A stretch of DNA of 64,000 nucleotides from Sipunculus nudus (taxonomy: Eukaryota; Annelida; Sipuncula; Golfingiida; Sipunculidae). A model generated the notes under the pieces. It ran no database searches and had not been told where the DNA came from. It saw only the letters and a program-made list of their open reading frames with translations. How positions within the stretch are numbered: the stretch's first letter is position 1; the number at the start of each line of letters is the position of its first letter. The stretch lies in the NCBI GenBank assembly GCA_026874595.1, contig CM049319.1:2055501-2119500 (forward strand). The letters are read 5' to 3'. The translations under genes were made by a program, and so were the position numbers. Of the stretch, positions 1 through 10,599 are shown in pieces.

Positions 1-1207
1 ACGGATGCTGTCTAACGCCGAAAACCAGACCTTTCTATGGCAAATATTAACAGAGATAGAAGCAGGTAAACTTCGTATTTTCAAGTTGTCACGTTTTACC
101 CCAAAATTTGGTAACCATGGTAACGGCAGTACAAAGCTACATGTGCGGAGGAATAAGCCAATGTTCCTAGTTTCAGATACCACCAAAAAAAATGGTGTCA
201 CGTTTAATATTTTTTGAGATATTGCAGAAAAATGATATGTTACAGCGTTTCAGGTACCACGCCCCCTGGTGGCTATTTCCAAAAAATGAAAAACTGATTT
301 CGAGATATTTATAAAATAACACAAAATATATCAATTTCAAAGCCATTGTTAAAAAAATGCAACCTGTAGGTCATATTGAATGAAATCTCGAAGACTCTCG
401 TTTGACGAGAAACGGTGCGAGATTTTGCAAGACTTTTGGTTGGATCACCGAGAACTCACCAAGGGCTACAAGATGCAAAAAAATTGACCTCTCCAGCATA
501 AAAACTGACAGAGTTAGAAGCTGAAAACTGCATATTTTCAAAATTCAAAAGTTTTACCCCAAAAGTAGAGAAATCTGGCAATAGCGAACTTTGGCACCTA
601 TGCGCAAAAATAAGCCCATGGACCCCAGTTGAAGGTGCTGTGATGGAAATGGCCCAATGTTTAATAGTTCTGGAGGTATAGCACCAAAACAAATGTTCAT
701 GTTTTTTCATCTGCAACGCCCCCTGGCGGCCATTTCCAAAATCTGAAAAAACAATTTCGAGATATTCTTGTGTTACATAAAATATCTCAGAATCAGTACG
801 ATTGCTGCAAATTTGAAAAATATCACGAAATTCCATGATTTCTCCCCAAAATTGCGTAACCATGGTAACAGAAAATTTGAGTAAGCTACATGTCAAAAGA
901 AAGGCCAGGTGATGACGAAAAATATGAGCTATTGCAGAAGTGGATAAGCCTATTTATGGCGAAGTTATAGTGCAAAAACCGTTAACCATACCTGTCGTGA
1001 CCTTGACCTTTGACTTTTGACCTATTTTAACCAAAAACAATAGGGCACCTAGAAATTATGTTTTTCATCATCCCTGTAAGTTTCAAGGTGATTGTGGCAA
1101 AGTTGTGGCCAGGAGAGTGCAGACAAACAAACAGACAGACAGACAAACAGACATACGCAACTGACCAATATGCTTGCGGAAATCGAAGATTTCCGGCAAG
1201 CAATAAA
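1..1207 (+). repeat. Repeat family A, 3' part of a copy
   Basis: This stretch is clearly homologous to about 36900-37972. Shared landmarks are the CCATGGTAAC block, a motif close to CTCTCGTTTGACGAGAAA, and the tail ATTTCCGGCAAGCAATAAA, which folds back on the preceding CTTGCGGAAAT. A microsatellite-like (GACA)n tract precedes the tail. The copy starts before the window. The open frame across 456-896 and the short frame near the start are not genes, because the same frames recur in the other copy only as repeat sequence. The family has the hairpin 3' end seen in the other non-autonomous elements of this window. Confidence 0.75.
260..273 (-). promoter_or_regulatory. CTCF-like motif inside repeat A
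   Basis: CGCCCCCTGGTGGC is the reverse complement of the canonical bilaterian CTCF core GCCACCAGGGGGCG. Related forms lie at 717-731 (CGCCCCCTGGCGGCC) and, in the second A copy, at 37315-37328 (CGCCCCCTAGTGGC). This is a motif match only. Binding is not shown. Confidence 0.4.
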
Positions 1208-1753
1208 GAAAAAGTAGAAACTATGTTGAACCAAAACACCACGTGGAAACAAGTAGTAAGTCATATTTATTCTGTCTCGCTTGATATGTATTTAAGGCAA
1301 TTCCAGTACAGGATTCTTCATAACATTTTATCGGTAAACGAAAAATTGTATAAATGGAAAATAATAGACACAAATAAATGCTCGTATTGTTCAAATGAAG
1401 AAGAAACTATTACACATATATTTTGTGAATGCACTGTGAGTCTTTCGTTCTATAAACAGATAACTGAATGGGCTGTAGATACTGGAGTTGTGATGCCAGA
1501 TATGTGCAAGTTGTTAATTTATACAGGTTGTGCAGAACATTATGAGAATAAAAGCCTTATTGACACGTTGCTATTAATCTATAAGTTTGTAATATTCAAC
1601 TATCAAAATGACATGAACACTCCAACCTTACAAATGTTTCAGAAGCATGTGCAAAAAATGGAACTGTTTGAGCGTAAGGTGGCAGAGAACAATAATGTTA
1701 TGCAAAATCATCTGTATAAATGGAACATAATCCTTTTAAACCAAATCACTTGA
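1208..1753 (+). pseudogene. LINE reverse-transcriptase C-terminal fragment (zf-RVT)
   Basis: About 181 codons are open to a stop at 1753. The start codon upstream at 1058 lies in unrelated repeat A sequence, so this is a 5'-truncated piece. It holds the typical C-terminal region of L1/Tx1-type LINE polyproteins: a FQYRILHNIL helix, LYKWKI, then a zinc-knuckle-like CSYC...HIFCEC (the zf-RVT domain). The catalytic reverse-transcriptase and endonuclease domains are absent. An A-rich stretch around 2060-2110 could mark the old 3' end. The fragment starts exactly where repeat A ends. Confidence 0.75.
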
Positions 1754-2959
1754 ATACCTTCCAACTGATTAATATTCAAGGTTTAATTACCCAGTTTTGT
1801 TTTATTGTGTTCATATTCGCTGGAAATATGTAAGCATCCGGTTGAAGTTGAGTTGAAGTTGAGTTGCATATTCTATTATCTTCTTAGACATTAAGGTTCA
1901 ATGTTAATTTTTTCTAAATATATATTGACTGTAAATTGTGAGTTTATTCTATAACATGTCACTGATATCATAATACGTACCGAACACTGCATGTATGACT
2001 TTTTGTAACATTATATATTCATTAGTTCATGTGATGTCGATGATGAAAAGAAAATCATTGGAAAAAAAAGAGAAAATATTCTGAGGCATCCAAAAGAAAA
2101 AAAAAAGAAACCTTTAAACTGTGTGGTCACTTAGTCTAATGTTCTTATTTTAATACTTTGCAATAGTAAAGGTAAATATATATGTTTTGTTTTACCCACT
2201 GCTTTCTCTTCGGCGACAATACTTGCGACACTTGAACTAGGTACAACCAATGCCCACGCACCGTGAGTATTGGGAGATCTAAAAAAATGCTAAAAATATA
2301 ATCAATAGATTGGTTGACACTGATAAAAATATTGATCTCATAGGTCCAGGCTGATTATACAAGTTTGACCCTATAACAGAGTACGTGATATACACGAAAA
2401 ATTTATCTGGTATGTTTAACACAAGGATCCCATTGTCTGGGCGTACTTAAAAAAAATCAGCCAGCTGATAATATGATCTAACTGTCCGTATGTCTAGCTT
2501 TGTGTCTCTCTGTCTCTCTGTATGCATGTTATTATTATTCCAATGGGATTTCAGGATTGTTCAACTGAAAGAGCAAAAGAGCAACCATTACATACACATA
2601 TATCTATATCTATATTATAATTTACGGTGGTCACACCCCAGAAATGCTGGCTTATTGGTCTTGAAGTGTCTTTAACGATGCCAAGTGTGACGTAAAGGGA
2701 GTTATATTCTATATTTTCTCCATTGATCCGCCGAAATATGACATAATTTGGAAATTTCGCGAAGGTTCCATTACAATGCCATTTTATCAAAAGCTACGTA
2801 TACGGCAGATTATCCAGAAGATGAACTCGTCCCCTAGAAAAGCCGTCTTGGACGGACCTGGACGAAATCTATGCGACCTGTCCCAGCACAAGAACAGATC
2901 AATGTTAGTTGTAATCGGCGGCAGTTTCATTTCTGACCATTTGTCAAAAAAATAAAAGG
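1754..2959. other. Unassigned sequence between LINE fragment and element C1
   Basis: I see no convincing exon here. The stretch includes the possible LINE 3' UTR with A-rich tracts near 2060-2110 and a short pyrimidine-rich tract near 2490. Missing upstream exons of the jelly-roll gene could be expected here, but I found no sequence resembling its exon pair. Confidence 0.4.
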
Positions 2960-4722
2960 AAACTAGACATTTCTTGGCACCGCAGGTGCCAGAGTATCCC
3001 CAGACATAGTACGCCCCCCCCCCTTTAAGAATAGGCCCCCATTTTTAGCAGCATATACTGAGACTTGGCAAGCAATTATTGTTTCTTCCATCTATCAATC
3101 CAAAATCTTTTTGAAGATGTTGGTCCTGTGACCTTGACCTTTTGGCACATCACAAGGCTATCCAAGATCTTCTGTCACCTTGATTTTGGGACCTATCCAT
3201 GCAAACGATCTTGAGATATTTAAAAGTTTGTGTAATTTTCAGCAGAAATGGACCTATTCAAGGTCAAGGTCACTCTTTTAGCAAAGGTCATGACCCCGTT
3301 ATAAATAGGCTTCGTCCTCTTACCTATATCTATACATATGTAAAGTTTGATAAAGATCCGTGAAATTTTTTTGAGTTATCTTGCTCACAAAATTTTCTGT
3401 GGCGGGACCGTCATGAAACCAAAGTATCCCGTGCATCCACAATCTTTTTAAAGATGTGTCCTGTGACCTTGACCTTTGACCTCATGACCCAAAAATCAAT
3501 TCGGGTCTTGCTTTTCCAATGGGACATATACAAGTCAAGTTTGAAATCTATACATCAATAAAAGCAGGAATTATCATCCAGAAACAAATTTTTGGACAGA
3601 TGGCTCCTATGACCTTCACCTTTGACCTTGTGACCTCAAAATTGATGGGGATCTTCCTCTCTTGGCAGGTATACTATATGTGCAAGATGAAAGATCTGAG
3701 ATTAAATGTTTGGGAGAAAATGCATCCACAATCTTTTTAAAGATGTGTCCTGTGACTTTGACCTTTGACCTCATGACCCCAAAATCAATTCGGGTCTTGC
3801 TTTTCCAATGGGTCATATATAAGTCAAGTTTGAAATCCGGACATCAATAAAAGCAGGAATTATCATCCAGAAACTAATTTTTTGACAGATAGCTCCTGTG
3901 GCCTTGACCTCTGACCTTGTGACCCTAAAATTGATATGGATCATCCACTATTGGCAAGTGAGCTATATATTCAAGATGGAAGACATGGGAAGAAATTTTG
4001 GCTTAAAATGCATCCACAGTATCTTTTAAGATGAGAGTCCAGTGACCTTGACCTTTGACCTCATGACCCTAGAACCTATAGGGTTCTTACTTTAGTGGTG
4101 GGCCATAAATGAGTCACGTTTGAAATTCATATGGCTATCAACACTGGATATTTCATAAGAGGTGTGTGATTTTCACCAAATATGGACACATTAAAGGTCA
4201 AGGCCACTTTCATGGTAAAGGTCATGACCCATATGTAAACAGACCTCATCCCATAACCCATCTCTCTACATGTGCATAATATGAAAGAAATCTGTCCATT
4301 AGTTTTTTACTTATAATGCTTAAAGTACTGTCAAGTGGCAATTTTGGGGTATTAAAAGGCGTAAAAACAAGAAAAGGATAATAGGTGGCGCCACTAGTTT
4401 CCGGTATATCACAAGGCTATCCAAGATCTTCGGTGTCCTTGATTTTTGGACCAGTCCATGTAAGCTTACTTGAGATATTTAAGAATTTGTGTTATTTTCA
4501 GCAAAAATGGACCTATTCAAGGTCAAGGTCACTCTCCTAGCATAGGTCATGACCCCATTTTAAATAGGCTTTGTCCCCTTACCTATATCTATACAAATGT
4601 AAAGTTTGGAAAAGATCAGTGAAATATGTTTTGAGTTATCCCGCTCACAAGGTTTTCTGCGGCGGCGGCGGCGGAACCGTCGTGAAACCATAGTATCCCT
4701 ACTTTGTCTGGGGATACAAATA
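2960..4722 (+). mobile_element. Element C1 (Helentron-like non-autonomous, nuclear-receptor-motif core)
   Basis: The left end has the hairpin TGGCACC-gca-GGTGCCA (2975-2991) followed by GTATCCCCAGACA (2994-3006). The right end has the exact inverse TGTCTGGGGATAC (4705-4717), which also pairs with GTATCCC at 4693-4699 to form a 3' hairpin. The core is a run of roughly 145-bp units, each containing a version of GTGACCTTGACCTTTGACC and ATGCATCCACAATCTTTTTA. It also holds one near copy of the GGTGGCGCCAC palindrome near 4386. Ends match C2 (43004-44675) and C3 (61589-63325, opposite strand). Size and plan fit a HINE/DINE-type element. No protein is encoded. Confidence 0.75.
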
Positions 4723-4784
4723 TTCCTGCTAGTCCAATTGCTTTCAGCATTTCTGCGTATATTTTTCTTGTACATTTTATCCAG

Positions 4785-5071
4785 GACTTACAACAGATAT
4801 TGGTGCTACCAGTATGGATACATTGAGAACGGCAAGTTGGTCATGCCTGCCGCGTGGTCAGGTTCTTGCCGGTTTGGCGCAGCTTTACCAGGCACGTGGT
4901 TCAAGGTCGAGGTCAAGGTCATCGGCAACGAGGCACGGATTCTGAAGGACAGCATAGAGGTTGCCACGGTAACCCCACACTTCCCAGCAACTGGGCATGG
5001 CGGGGTCCTTGTTTCCAATGGATACTCAAGTGTCATCAAGTCGGAAGATTACCAGCTATACGAGATAAGGC
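4785..5071 (+). CDS. Jelly-roll gene, exon (second half of first visible domain)
   Basis: A pyrimidine-rich tract and CAG at 4782-4784 precede this exon, and GTAAGT follows from 5072. It enters in phase 2 and leaves in phase 1. The translation has YIENGK, TWFKVEVKVIGNEA and GGVLVSNGY, matching the corresponding segment of the last exon position by position. The exon starts only about 60 bp after the end of element C1. Confidence 0.75.
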
Positions 5072-8000
5072 GTAAGTTTGTATAATACAGACCGATCCAA
5101 GTATATGGCCATTATTGAAAACTACAGTCAAGAGACAAAATCAGGAGCAACATTATACCTATTCTTTCACACTTTCAGTTCAATTTTTCTCCATCCAAAA
5201 GTTTATATATATATACTTCTATAAGATGGCCGCTGATACTAGCGCTTTACAACTAAGAATAATGCAAGAGCAGCTAAGCAGGCTTAGCTTAATGTTAGTC
5301 TCTTGTTCCCAAATAAGACAAAGTATTCAAGTATTAACTAAAATATAAATTATATGGTACCGTACTAGTTAGTTAGAAGTGTTGTTTAGCAAGGCTATAA
5401 CAGGTTGCTCTGTGTTAGTGAGTTTGAAAACCATAAACTGAAGAAGCATATTTTGTGTTGATCTTCAAGGTTGAATTTTAAAGTAACCAACAGGCAGGAT
5501 TAGGCCAATCATGCGGGAAGTGTTTTCAGAGGAAGACTTTAAAACGCATGTGAATTGTACACTTTTTCTCATATTCTGAAGGAATGTTTAACAAACTAAT
5601 TTTTTAAAATTAAATATCTTGCTATCATTTCGCCTTTATAATTATGTTTATGATTAAAATGAAAATGTTTGTTATCGTAACTGTGATTAATGAGGTTTTA
5701 ATCGGATATGTTTCTGATCTGTTAGGATCTGTTACTATACACAACTATAACCACTAAAATTCCTATTTATGTTATTGTTATGATATTTGGTACAGACCCA
5801 GCAGACCTGGATTCTATCAAACAAGTCGGGTGTCCAGCCATATCGCATCCAACCTTCTTAGTTGCCGACCTGGACACCAGGCGGCCCCACCGTGGCTTCT
5901 GTCAGTCCCTGATAGAGGAGGCGGTGGACGAGACGTCGTACACCGTGTCCGTGGATCTGTACAGTGAGACGGTCTACGGACAGAGACAGACAGGACTGAT
6001 AGGACTCATGTTTAATGCCGAGGACTCCGACAACTATGAGTATTTCTTTGTGAGGTAGGTTGTCTTTTCATCTCCACCGGTACTCAGCAGTGTTGTAGTC
6101 GAGCAGGTACATTGTCCCAGACCAAGCTATATAGACGAGTCCGATTCTCTAAGGTTCGAGTCACAATTTGCTTTCTTAGAGTCCGAGCCTTTTGGAAATT
6201 TAGTTCAATATAAACACCTTTGCTTAACGCCATGTAAAATGTGCATTTGACATTGTCATATATAAGTTTATGTTTGTTTACACATGCTTTGTGATTTTCT
6301 TTAAATTATTTTTTATGGATGTAACCGCCTCCATTTTTATGCTGTCTTATCTAATACTTCATCTGAGGATGTACATCTGCGGAGTTCCATTTCGGTTTGG
6401 AACTATGTGACAGGTCGGTAGCATGCGTTTCCTATCATATTATTATTTTGTATCCTGGTGTCAGCAAGGCCCGGTGTCTGCCGCACCTGCGGGTCCAGTG
6501 TGTGTGTAACCATCCCCATTGCTGGGTCATAACACCGAGGAACCCCACAAAGACGAACTCGTTTGTGAGTAATACAAGGCTATGGGGCACAGCCTCCCAT
6601 AAAGCCTGCAGCCTGCTCACCGCCTCGACTGAGATTTGAACTCACGACCTCCCGGCTTTGAGTCCTGAGCTCTACCACTGAGCCACAGAGGCCGTTTTTA
6701 ACTAGAATAATTATTATTTAATTAAAATATATAGCTCCCGATGTAGATGTAATGTTGGTATGGTCCTAATTGTTTATGTAATAATCCCTCAACAGTTTTC
6801 AAATAGTGTGTTTTCCGATCCGATCGTCCGACCTTACGTGACGTTTTTTTAAATTGGAATCGAAGCATTTTAATTACCTTCGAGCCCATGTACAAGTCCT
6901 AGTTCTGCACCGCCGGGTCTACGTCCAAGTCCCTGAAAATTGGTCTCGAGTCCATGCAAATTCGAGTCACAGTGCCGGAGTCCTACATCGTTAGTATACT
7001 GGTTGCATGGTTTCAAAATAAGTTATTCCAGAGGCCTGGCGGTACGTGTCAGCAACAAGATTTTTGGTCAAATAGACAGGGACTTAAAAGGACATAATCA
7101 GGAGCTAAATTATGGATATTCTTTCACACTATCAGTTCAGTTTTGCTTTATACAGATGTATCCCAGCAAAACCCTCCCAGCACACGGTCTCATCTAACGC
7201 ATCCGGCTATTTAACACCATGTTATGGCTCGGCGTGTTGTTAAACACATTCTGTTTACCATAACAAGGCCGCGTGACCAGAGGTCCGATTAAGAGAGGCA
7301 ACACGCTGTGTTTCAGCCAGCAGAAACATGTATTATATTTTTTGGGGCCAAGTCAGACCGGGCATCTCCTGATTGACATGTGTTTTGGCCCAGCGATTGA
7401 CACTTTCATCGCGCCCGGTCCACTGTTTTTAACATTTGTTTACAGGAGAAAGCAAACGGTTTAAGGGCAATATTTTGGCAGGTACATATTTATTTCAAAA
7501 GGAAAATGCTATTCTTCGTGGTAACTCAACATGCTTTATATGTGATTGGGCCCCTTTAATTGACTGTTGCAATACATTTCACAACATGCTGAGGATAGGA
7601 ACACATTGGAACATATGTAGGAACACAAAAATTGTTATTTTTAACCATTCATGAATAAAGAAATTTGACCAAATATAAAATTATAGTTGTCCTAATATAA
7701 CAGAGATAAAGGTACAAATGACACATTACTTTTATATTCCTAAATACAAATGGGCCAATGTGAAAATAGAACCGTCGTGCTGCCACGGGATGCACCAGTA
7801 CTTCTGGTTAATCGAGGTGCAATGTTTGAAATTTTTAAACACAAGTAATTTAATTAATTAAATTCATTATATTGCCACAAGAATAAATACGTTATACATG
7901 AAACAGTTTGTTTATATATAACTGTACCTTTGACAAAGAGGACCGACTCATAGAGTATAGGTCCTCTCAGTATTAACATTTAATACAGTAGGTTATATGA

Positions 8001-8553
8001 TGCAGAAACTGTGCAATATAAAAACTAAAATTACACATTTTGCAATATAGAGAATACAAAATAATAAACATATGATAATAAAAATGAATTTAAATACAAT
8101 TAATATGATTCATAAGTCCTTTAGTAAAAATTTATTTTCGGTTTTTACCTTTAGTACTCAGTCTTCTTCTCTTTAAGTAGACAAGGCAAGCCTGAAGGAA
8201 TGAACTGTGACACTTAAACATTTTTATGTTAACTCTTCTTGATATGATACTTAATATATGATTTTATTTTTATAAATTTCAGCGCCGACCGTGTCAACCA
8301 TCCGTTCTTTCATGGAAGAGTTGTAAACGGGAAATCTGAGAGACCCCGTCTCGTCCAGCACAGTCATCTCGAGATAAGACGAGACAAGTGGGTCAAGGTC
8401 AATCTCCAGGTTACTCAGAACGCGGCTCACGTGAGTCTGGATGGAACGCCGCTGGATTTTGCGACTTTGAGTCGTTTTTGTGGAAAAGCCGGGGTCCTCC
8501 TTCCGAACGGGGCAGCGAGAATCACAAAATTCAAGCATTATACTATCTCATAG
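4785..8553 (+). CDS. 3' part of a gene for a secreted-type repeated jelly-roll (LamG/ConA-like) domain protein
   Basis: Three exons join in one open frame: 4785-5071, 5796-6054 and 8283-8553 (stop TAG 8551-8553). Donors are GTAAGT and GTAGGT; acceptors are CAG. Phases agree: exon 1 ends in phase 1, exon 2 opens in phase 1, exon 2 ends in phase 2, exon 3 opens in phase 2. The fold signature is GLMFNAEDSDNYEYFF, then an NGK turn, then WVKV and an AGVLLPNG strand, as in concanavalin A-like/laminin G or 3-keto-disaccharide-hydrolase-like jelly rolls. Exon 1 aligns without gaps to the start of exon 3 (NGK, W-KV, GVL, NG, Y conserved), so the gene has tandem domains, each coded by an exon pair. The first half of the earlier domain is missing, so the 5' part lies outside or was not found. 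The exact family and role are not recognised. No canonical AATAAA was seen soon after the stop. Confidence 0.75.
5131..5192 (+). repeat. Short dispersed repeat, copy 1
   Basis: About 62 bp around ATTCTTTCACACTTTCAGTT is repeated at 7087-7152 in the next intron of the same gene. The copies diverge by several substitutions. I cannot assign it to a family. Confidence 0.5.
5796..6054 (+). CDS. Jelly-roll gene, penultimate exon (first half of last domain)
   Basis: The acceptor TACAG ends at 5795. A C carried from the previous exon plus AC gives His. The exon reads through GCPAISHPTFLVADLD and ends GLMFNAEDSDNYEYFFV before the donor GTAGGT. Its codon use is GC-richer than the flanking introns, as expected for constrained coding sequence. 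The NAEDSDNY motif is the part most like laminin G and related jelly rolls. Confidence 0.78.
6310..6693 (-). mobile_element. tRNA-derived SINE, antisense, in intron
   Basis: Read on the minus strand it begins at 6693 with a tRNA-like head: an A box in TGTGGCTCAGTGGTAGAGC and a B box in GGTCGTGAGTTCAAATC. A body of about 300 bp follows, ending near a GGAGGCGGTTAC motif. A second copy with the same body is at 58977-59351, also antisense. The head resembles a tRNA with a self-complementary acceptor half but lacks a full cloverleaf, so this is a SINE and not a tRNA gene. Confidence 0.8.
6694..8282. other. Rest of last intron of the jelly-roll gene
   Basis: This is intron sequence. It contains degenerate repeats of a GAGTCC/CGAGTC hexamer (6880-6990, similar to 6130-6200), the second copy of the short repeat at 7087-7152, and AT-rich sequence up to the acceptor TTTCAG at 8277-8282. 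I see no exon in it. Confidence 0.5.
7087..7152 (+). repeat. Short dispersed repeat, copy 2
   Basis: Homologous to 5131-5192; the shared core is ATTCTTTCACACTATCAGTT with small changes. Confidence 0.5.
8283..8553 (+). CDS. Jelly-roll gene, terminal exon
   Basis: AG carried from the previous exon plus C gives Ser, followed by ADRVNHPFFHGRVVNGKSER, a DKWVKVNLQVTQNAAHVSLDG strand pair, AGVLLPNGAARITKF, and the stop TAG at 8551-8553. The open frame on the opposite strand over the same bases (8251-8538) is a shadow. Sequence after 8554 is AT-rich and looks like 3' UTR. Confidence 0.78.
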
Positions 8554-9049
8554 ACTTGCTTTGCGAGGACACTTTACAGTGATTGCTTTAAAAATGTCGG
8601 GATAAAATGTTCTTTTGCAGTTAAATGTAAACTGGTGCAATTGATCAAATCGTAAGGATGCTGTCCTCTTTGTTACTCAAATTAAGTATAATGCCAAGTA
8701 TGTGAACAAAACATGTGATAGTTGAAAGGCCCTAGCAAATCAAGGCGTAGTTTAACAAAATTTTAATGATCTATTAGGAATACTCGTAAGCAATATTTAA
8801 CTACATTCCTGTCAGATTTTCTGTAAACTGTTCGGGACAAATGAGGAAGGAAAACTGAACCTTACAATGGCAGTATATTATTGAAATCGAGGATTTCCCT
8901 CTACATAGCACACGAGTACACGGCTACGATAACAGACAGGGGCTCCAGGTTTTAACAAATTAGGCCTACTTTTTTCAGTCATTCTAATTTTCACATGCAT
9001 GTACATGAACAGGTGTTTAAGCTTCAAACTGTTAAGTATCAGTCCCATA
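8554..9049. other. 3' UTR and downstream intergenic sequence
   Basis: AT-rich and without a recognisable gene. The mature 3' end cannot be placed because no AATAAA or ATTAAA was seen in the first 300 bases. Confidence 0.4.
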
Positions 9050-9610
9050 GACGACCCGGCAGAGCTACGGCAGTGCCACGGATAAATCCGGGGTGATTCG
9101 GGGTGTAAGCCGTCGAGCTGCCGGGATGGGCCGGGACGTTCTGGAATGATCCGGGACGGTCCGGGAGGGCGAGCCGGCAGTTTTTGGATGTCAAAAACTG
9201 CCGGGGCGATTCGTGGTGATCCGGGGCGGAATTTAATCCGGGGTGATCCGGGGCTCATCCGTAGCTCTGACGGGGCTTTGCCGTGGGTGTCCGTGCCACT
9301 GCCGTGACAGTCCTTGGAGGTCCGGGACAATGAAAACTATCTCGGCATAGCGACGGACCAATACGGTAGAGCCCAGGCCTTCCACAGCAGTGCCCCGTCG
9401 GAGCTGCGAATCACCCCGGACTAGCGCGGCAAACAAAAACATGAATCCGTAGCGCATCCTTGGCGGACCGTGGTGAGACGTAGCCGAGATAATCCGGGGC
9501 TCTACCGGGATAATTTCTGCCAAAAAACACCCGGATCACCACGGACCACCCCGGACAATATCCTGGGTGATCCGTGGTAATCCTTGCCTATCCGTAGTGC
9601 TTTAGACGGA
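9050..9610. repeat. GC-rich palindromic island of degenerate GATCCGGGG units
   Basis: A sharp GC-rich block in AT-rich surroundings. It is built of degenerate units such as TGATCCGGGG. It includes a perfect 13-bp hairpin, CCGGCAGTTTTTG (9174-9186) with its inverse (9192-9204) and a 5-nt loop. It also has a perfect 15-bp inverted pair CGGCAGTGCCACGGA (9068-9082) and its inverse (9290-9304), and the pair AGAGCTACGG (9061-9070) with CCGTAGCTCT (9259-9268). Minus-strand open frames here are artefacts of the unit. The class of repeat is unknown. Confidence 0.65.
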
Positions 9611-9759
9611 TAGCTTAAAACTGCTGGTCTGTTCGGCGAAAATGAGATAAAAAGAGGGACTACATTTGTCTGTCCGGCTAAATTCATGAACAATAATATT
9701 TAAGAAATAAGCAATACTTTCATATTTGCAGCAGGATAACCATCTGGTCAAAGTTTAGT

Positions 9760-9779
9760 GATATATATATATATATATT
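9760..9779. repeat. AT dinucleotide microsatellite
   Basis: A short pure (AT)n tract. Confidence 0.85.
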
Positions 9780-10204
9780 CGACATGTCTGTAACAAAAGG
9801 CTAATATTTTTTTACCCAGGCAGTACTGTGATAGCTTTACATCAGCATATTAATCATTATAACATTGTAACATGTAGTTAAAGGAGAGCTTTAACCAGTT
9901 ATTTTGACATCTTTATATCTATCATCTCGAGGATAACAAAAACGGTTTCGGTTCCATTATGTTTTTGATAATTATAGCACTGTAAAACCGTTGTGTCTAT
10001 ATACGGTAATTCATGTTAATCGATTATGTTGAAGCAAGATAACTAATATTGTTACTCTTAGTAAAACATTTTCTATAAAGAAACAAAATCAAATAACGTA
10101 CCATATGCGACGCCTGAAGTGCATTTTATTTTTCTTTTGTCTGTTCTTTGCTTAAATAAAATTTTCGTATTTCAATCATGGTATTTTGTTTCAGTATTTA
10201 TTTG

Positions 10205-10400
10205 GTATGGTGCCCCGTTGGGGACATGGGTAAAAAAATATATTTCGTGCGCACGACTTATTATTTCGTGTGAACGACTTATTATTTGTTCGCACGAGTT
10301 ATTAATATCGTGCGCACAAGTTTATAAGTCATGTGCGGATATTGTGTCAATTGTGTACGTCAAGGCACAGACATATGGATATGACTCTGTAGCAATCGAC
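10205..10400 (+). repeat. Repeat J, copy 1 (short array)
   Basis: Begins with GCCCCGTTGGGGACATG, a short palindrome, then a few 21-bp units of the type CGCACGACTTATTATTT, then GTCAATTGTGTACGTCAAGG. The same order of parts is found in opposite orientation at 13466-14090, where the array is much longer. Confidence 0.65.
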
Positions 10401-10489
10401 TTAAGTTTCCAACTATCATATAAAATGTGGGTATTTGCCTTCATTTGTAGATAAAGTGGTTATGTGGCTGTGTATCTGGCATTAAAATG

Positions 10490-10566
10490 GCTGATATATA
10501 TATATATAATATATATATATAATATATATATAATATATTTATATTTATATACATATATATATATTC
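10490..10566. repeat. AT-rich microsatellite cluster
   Basis: Imperfect (AT)n and TATATA tracts, followed by a short (GT)n near 10568-10582. Confidence 0.8.
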
Positions 10567-10599
10567 GTGTGTGCGTGTGTGTAATTTTACTTTAAATTT

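Noticed and set aside
5226-5348. Short frame starting MAADTSALQLRIMQEQLSRL
   Set aside because: Looks like it could open a transposon protein, but it is only about 40 codons, inside an intron, and no continuation was found.
6600-6693. tRNA gene
   Set aside because: A and B boxes are present but the cloverleaf arms do not pair and the body continues as a SINE seen again at 58977-59351.
8878-9523. Overlapping minus-strand frames of 96-150 residues
   Set aside because: They follow the GC-rich GATCCGGGG repeat and have no recognisable domain.
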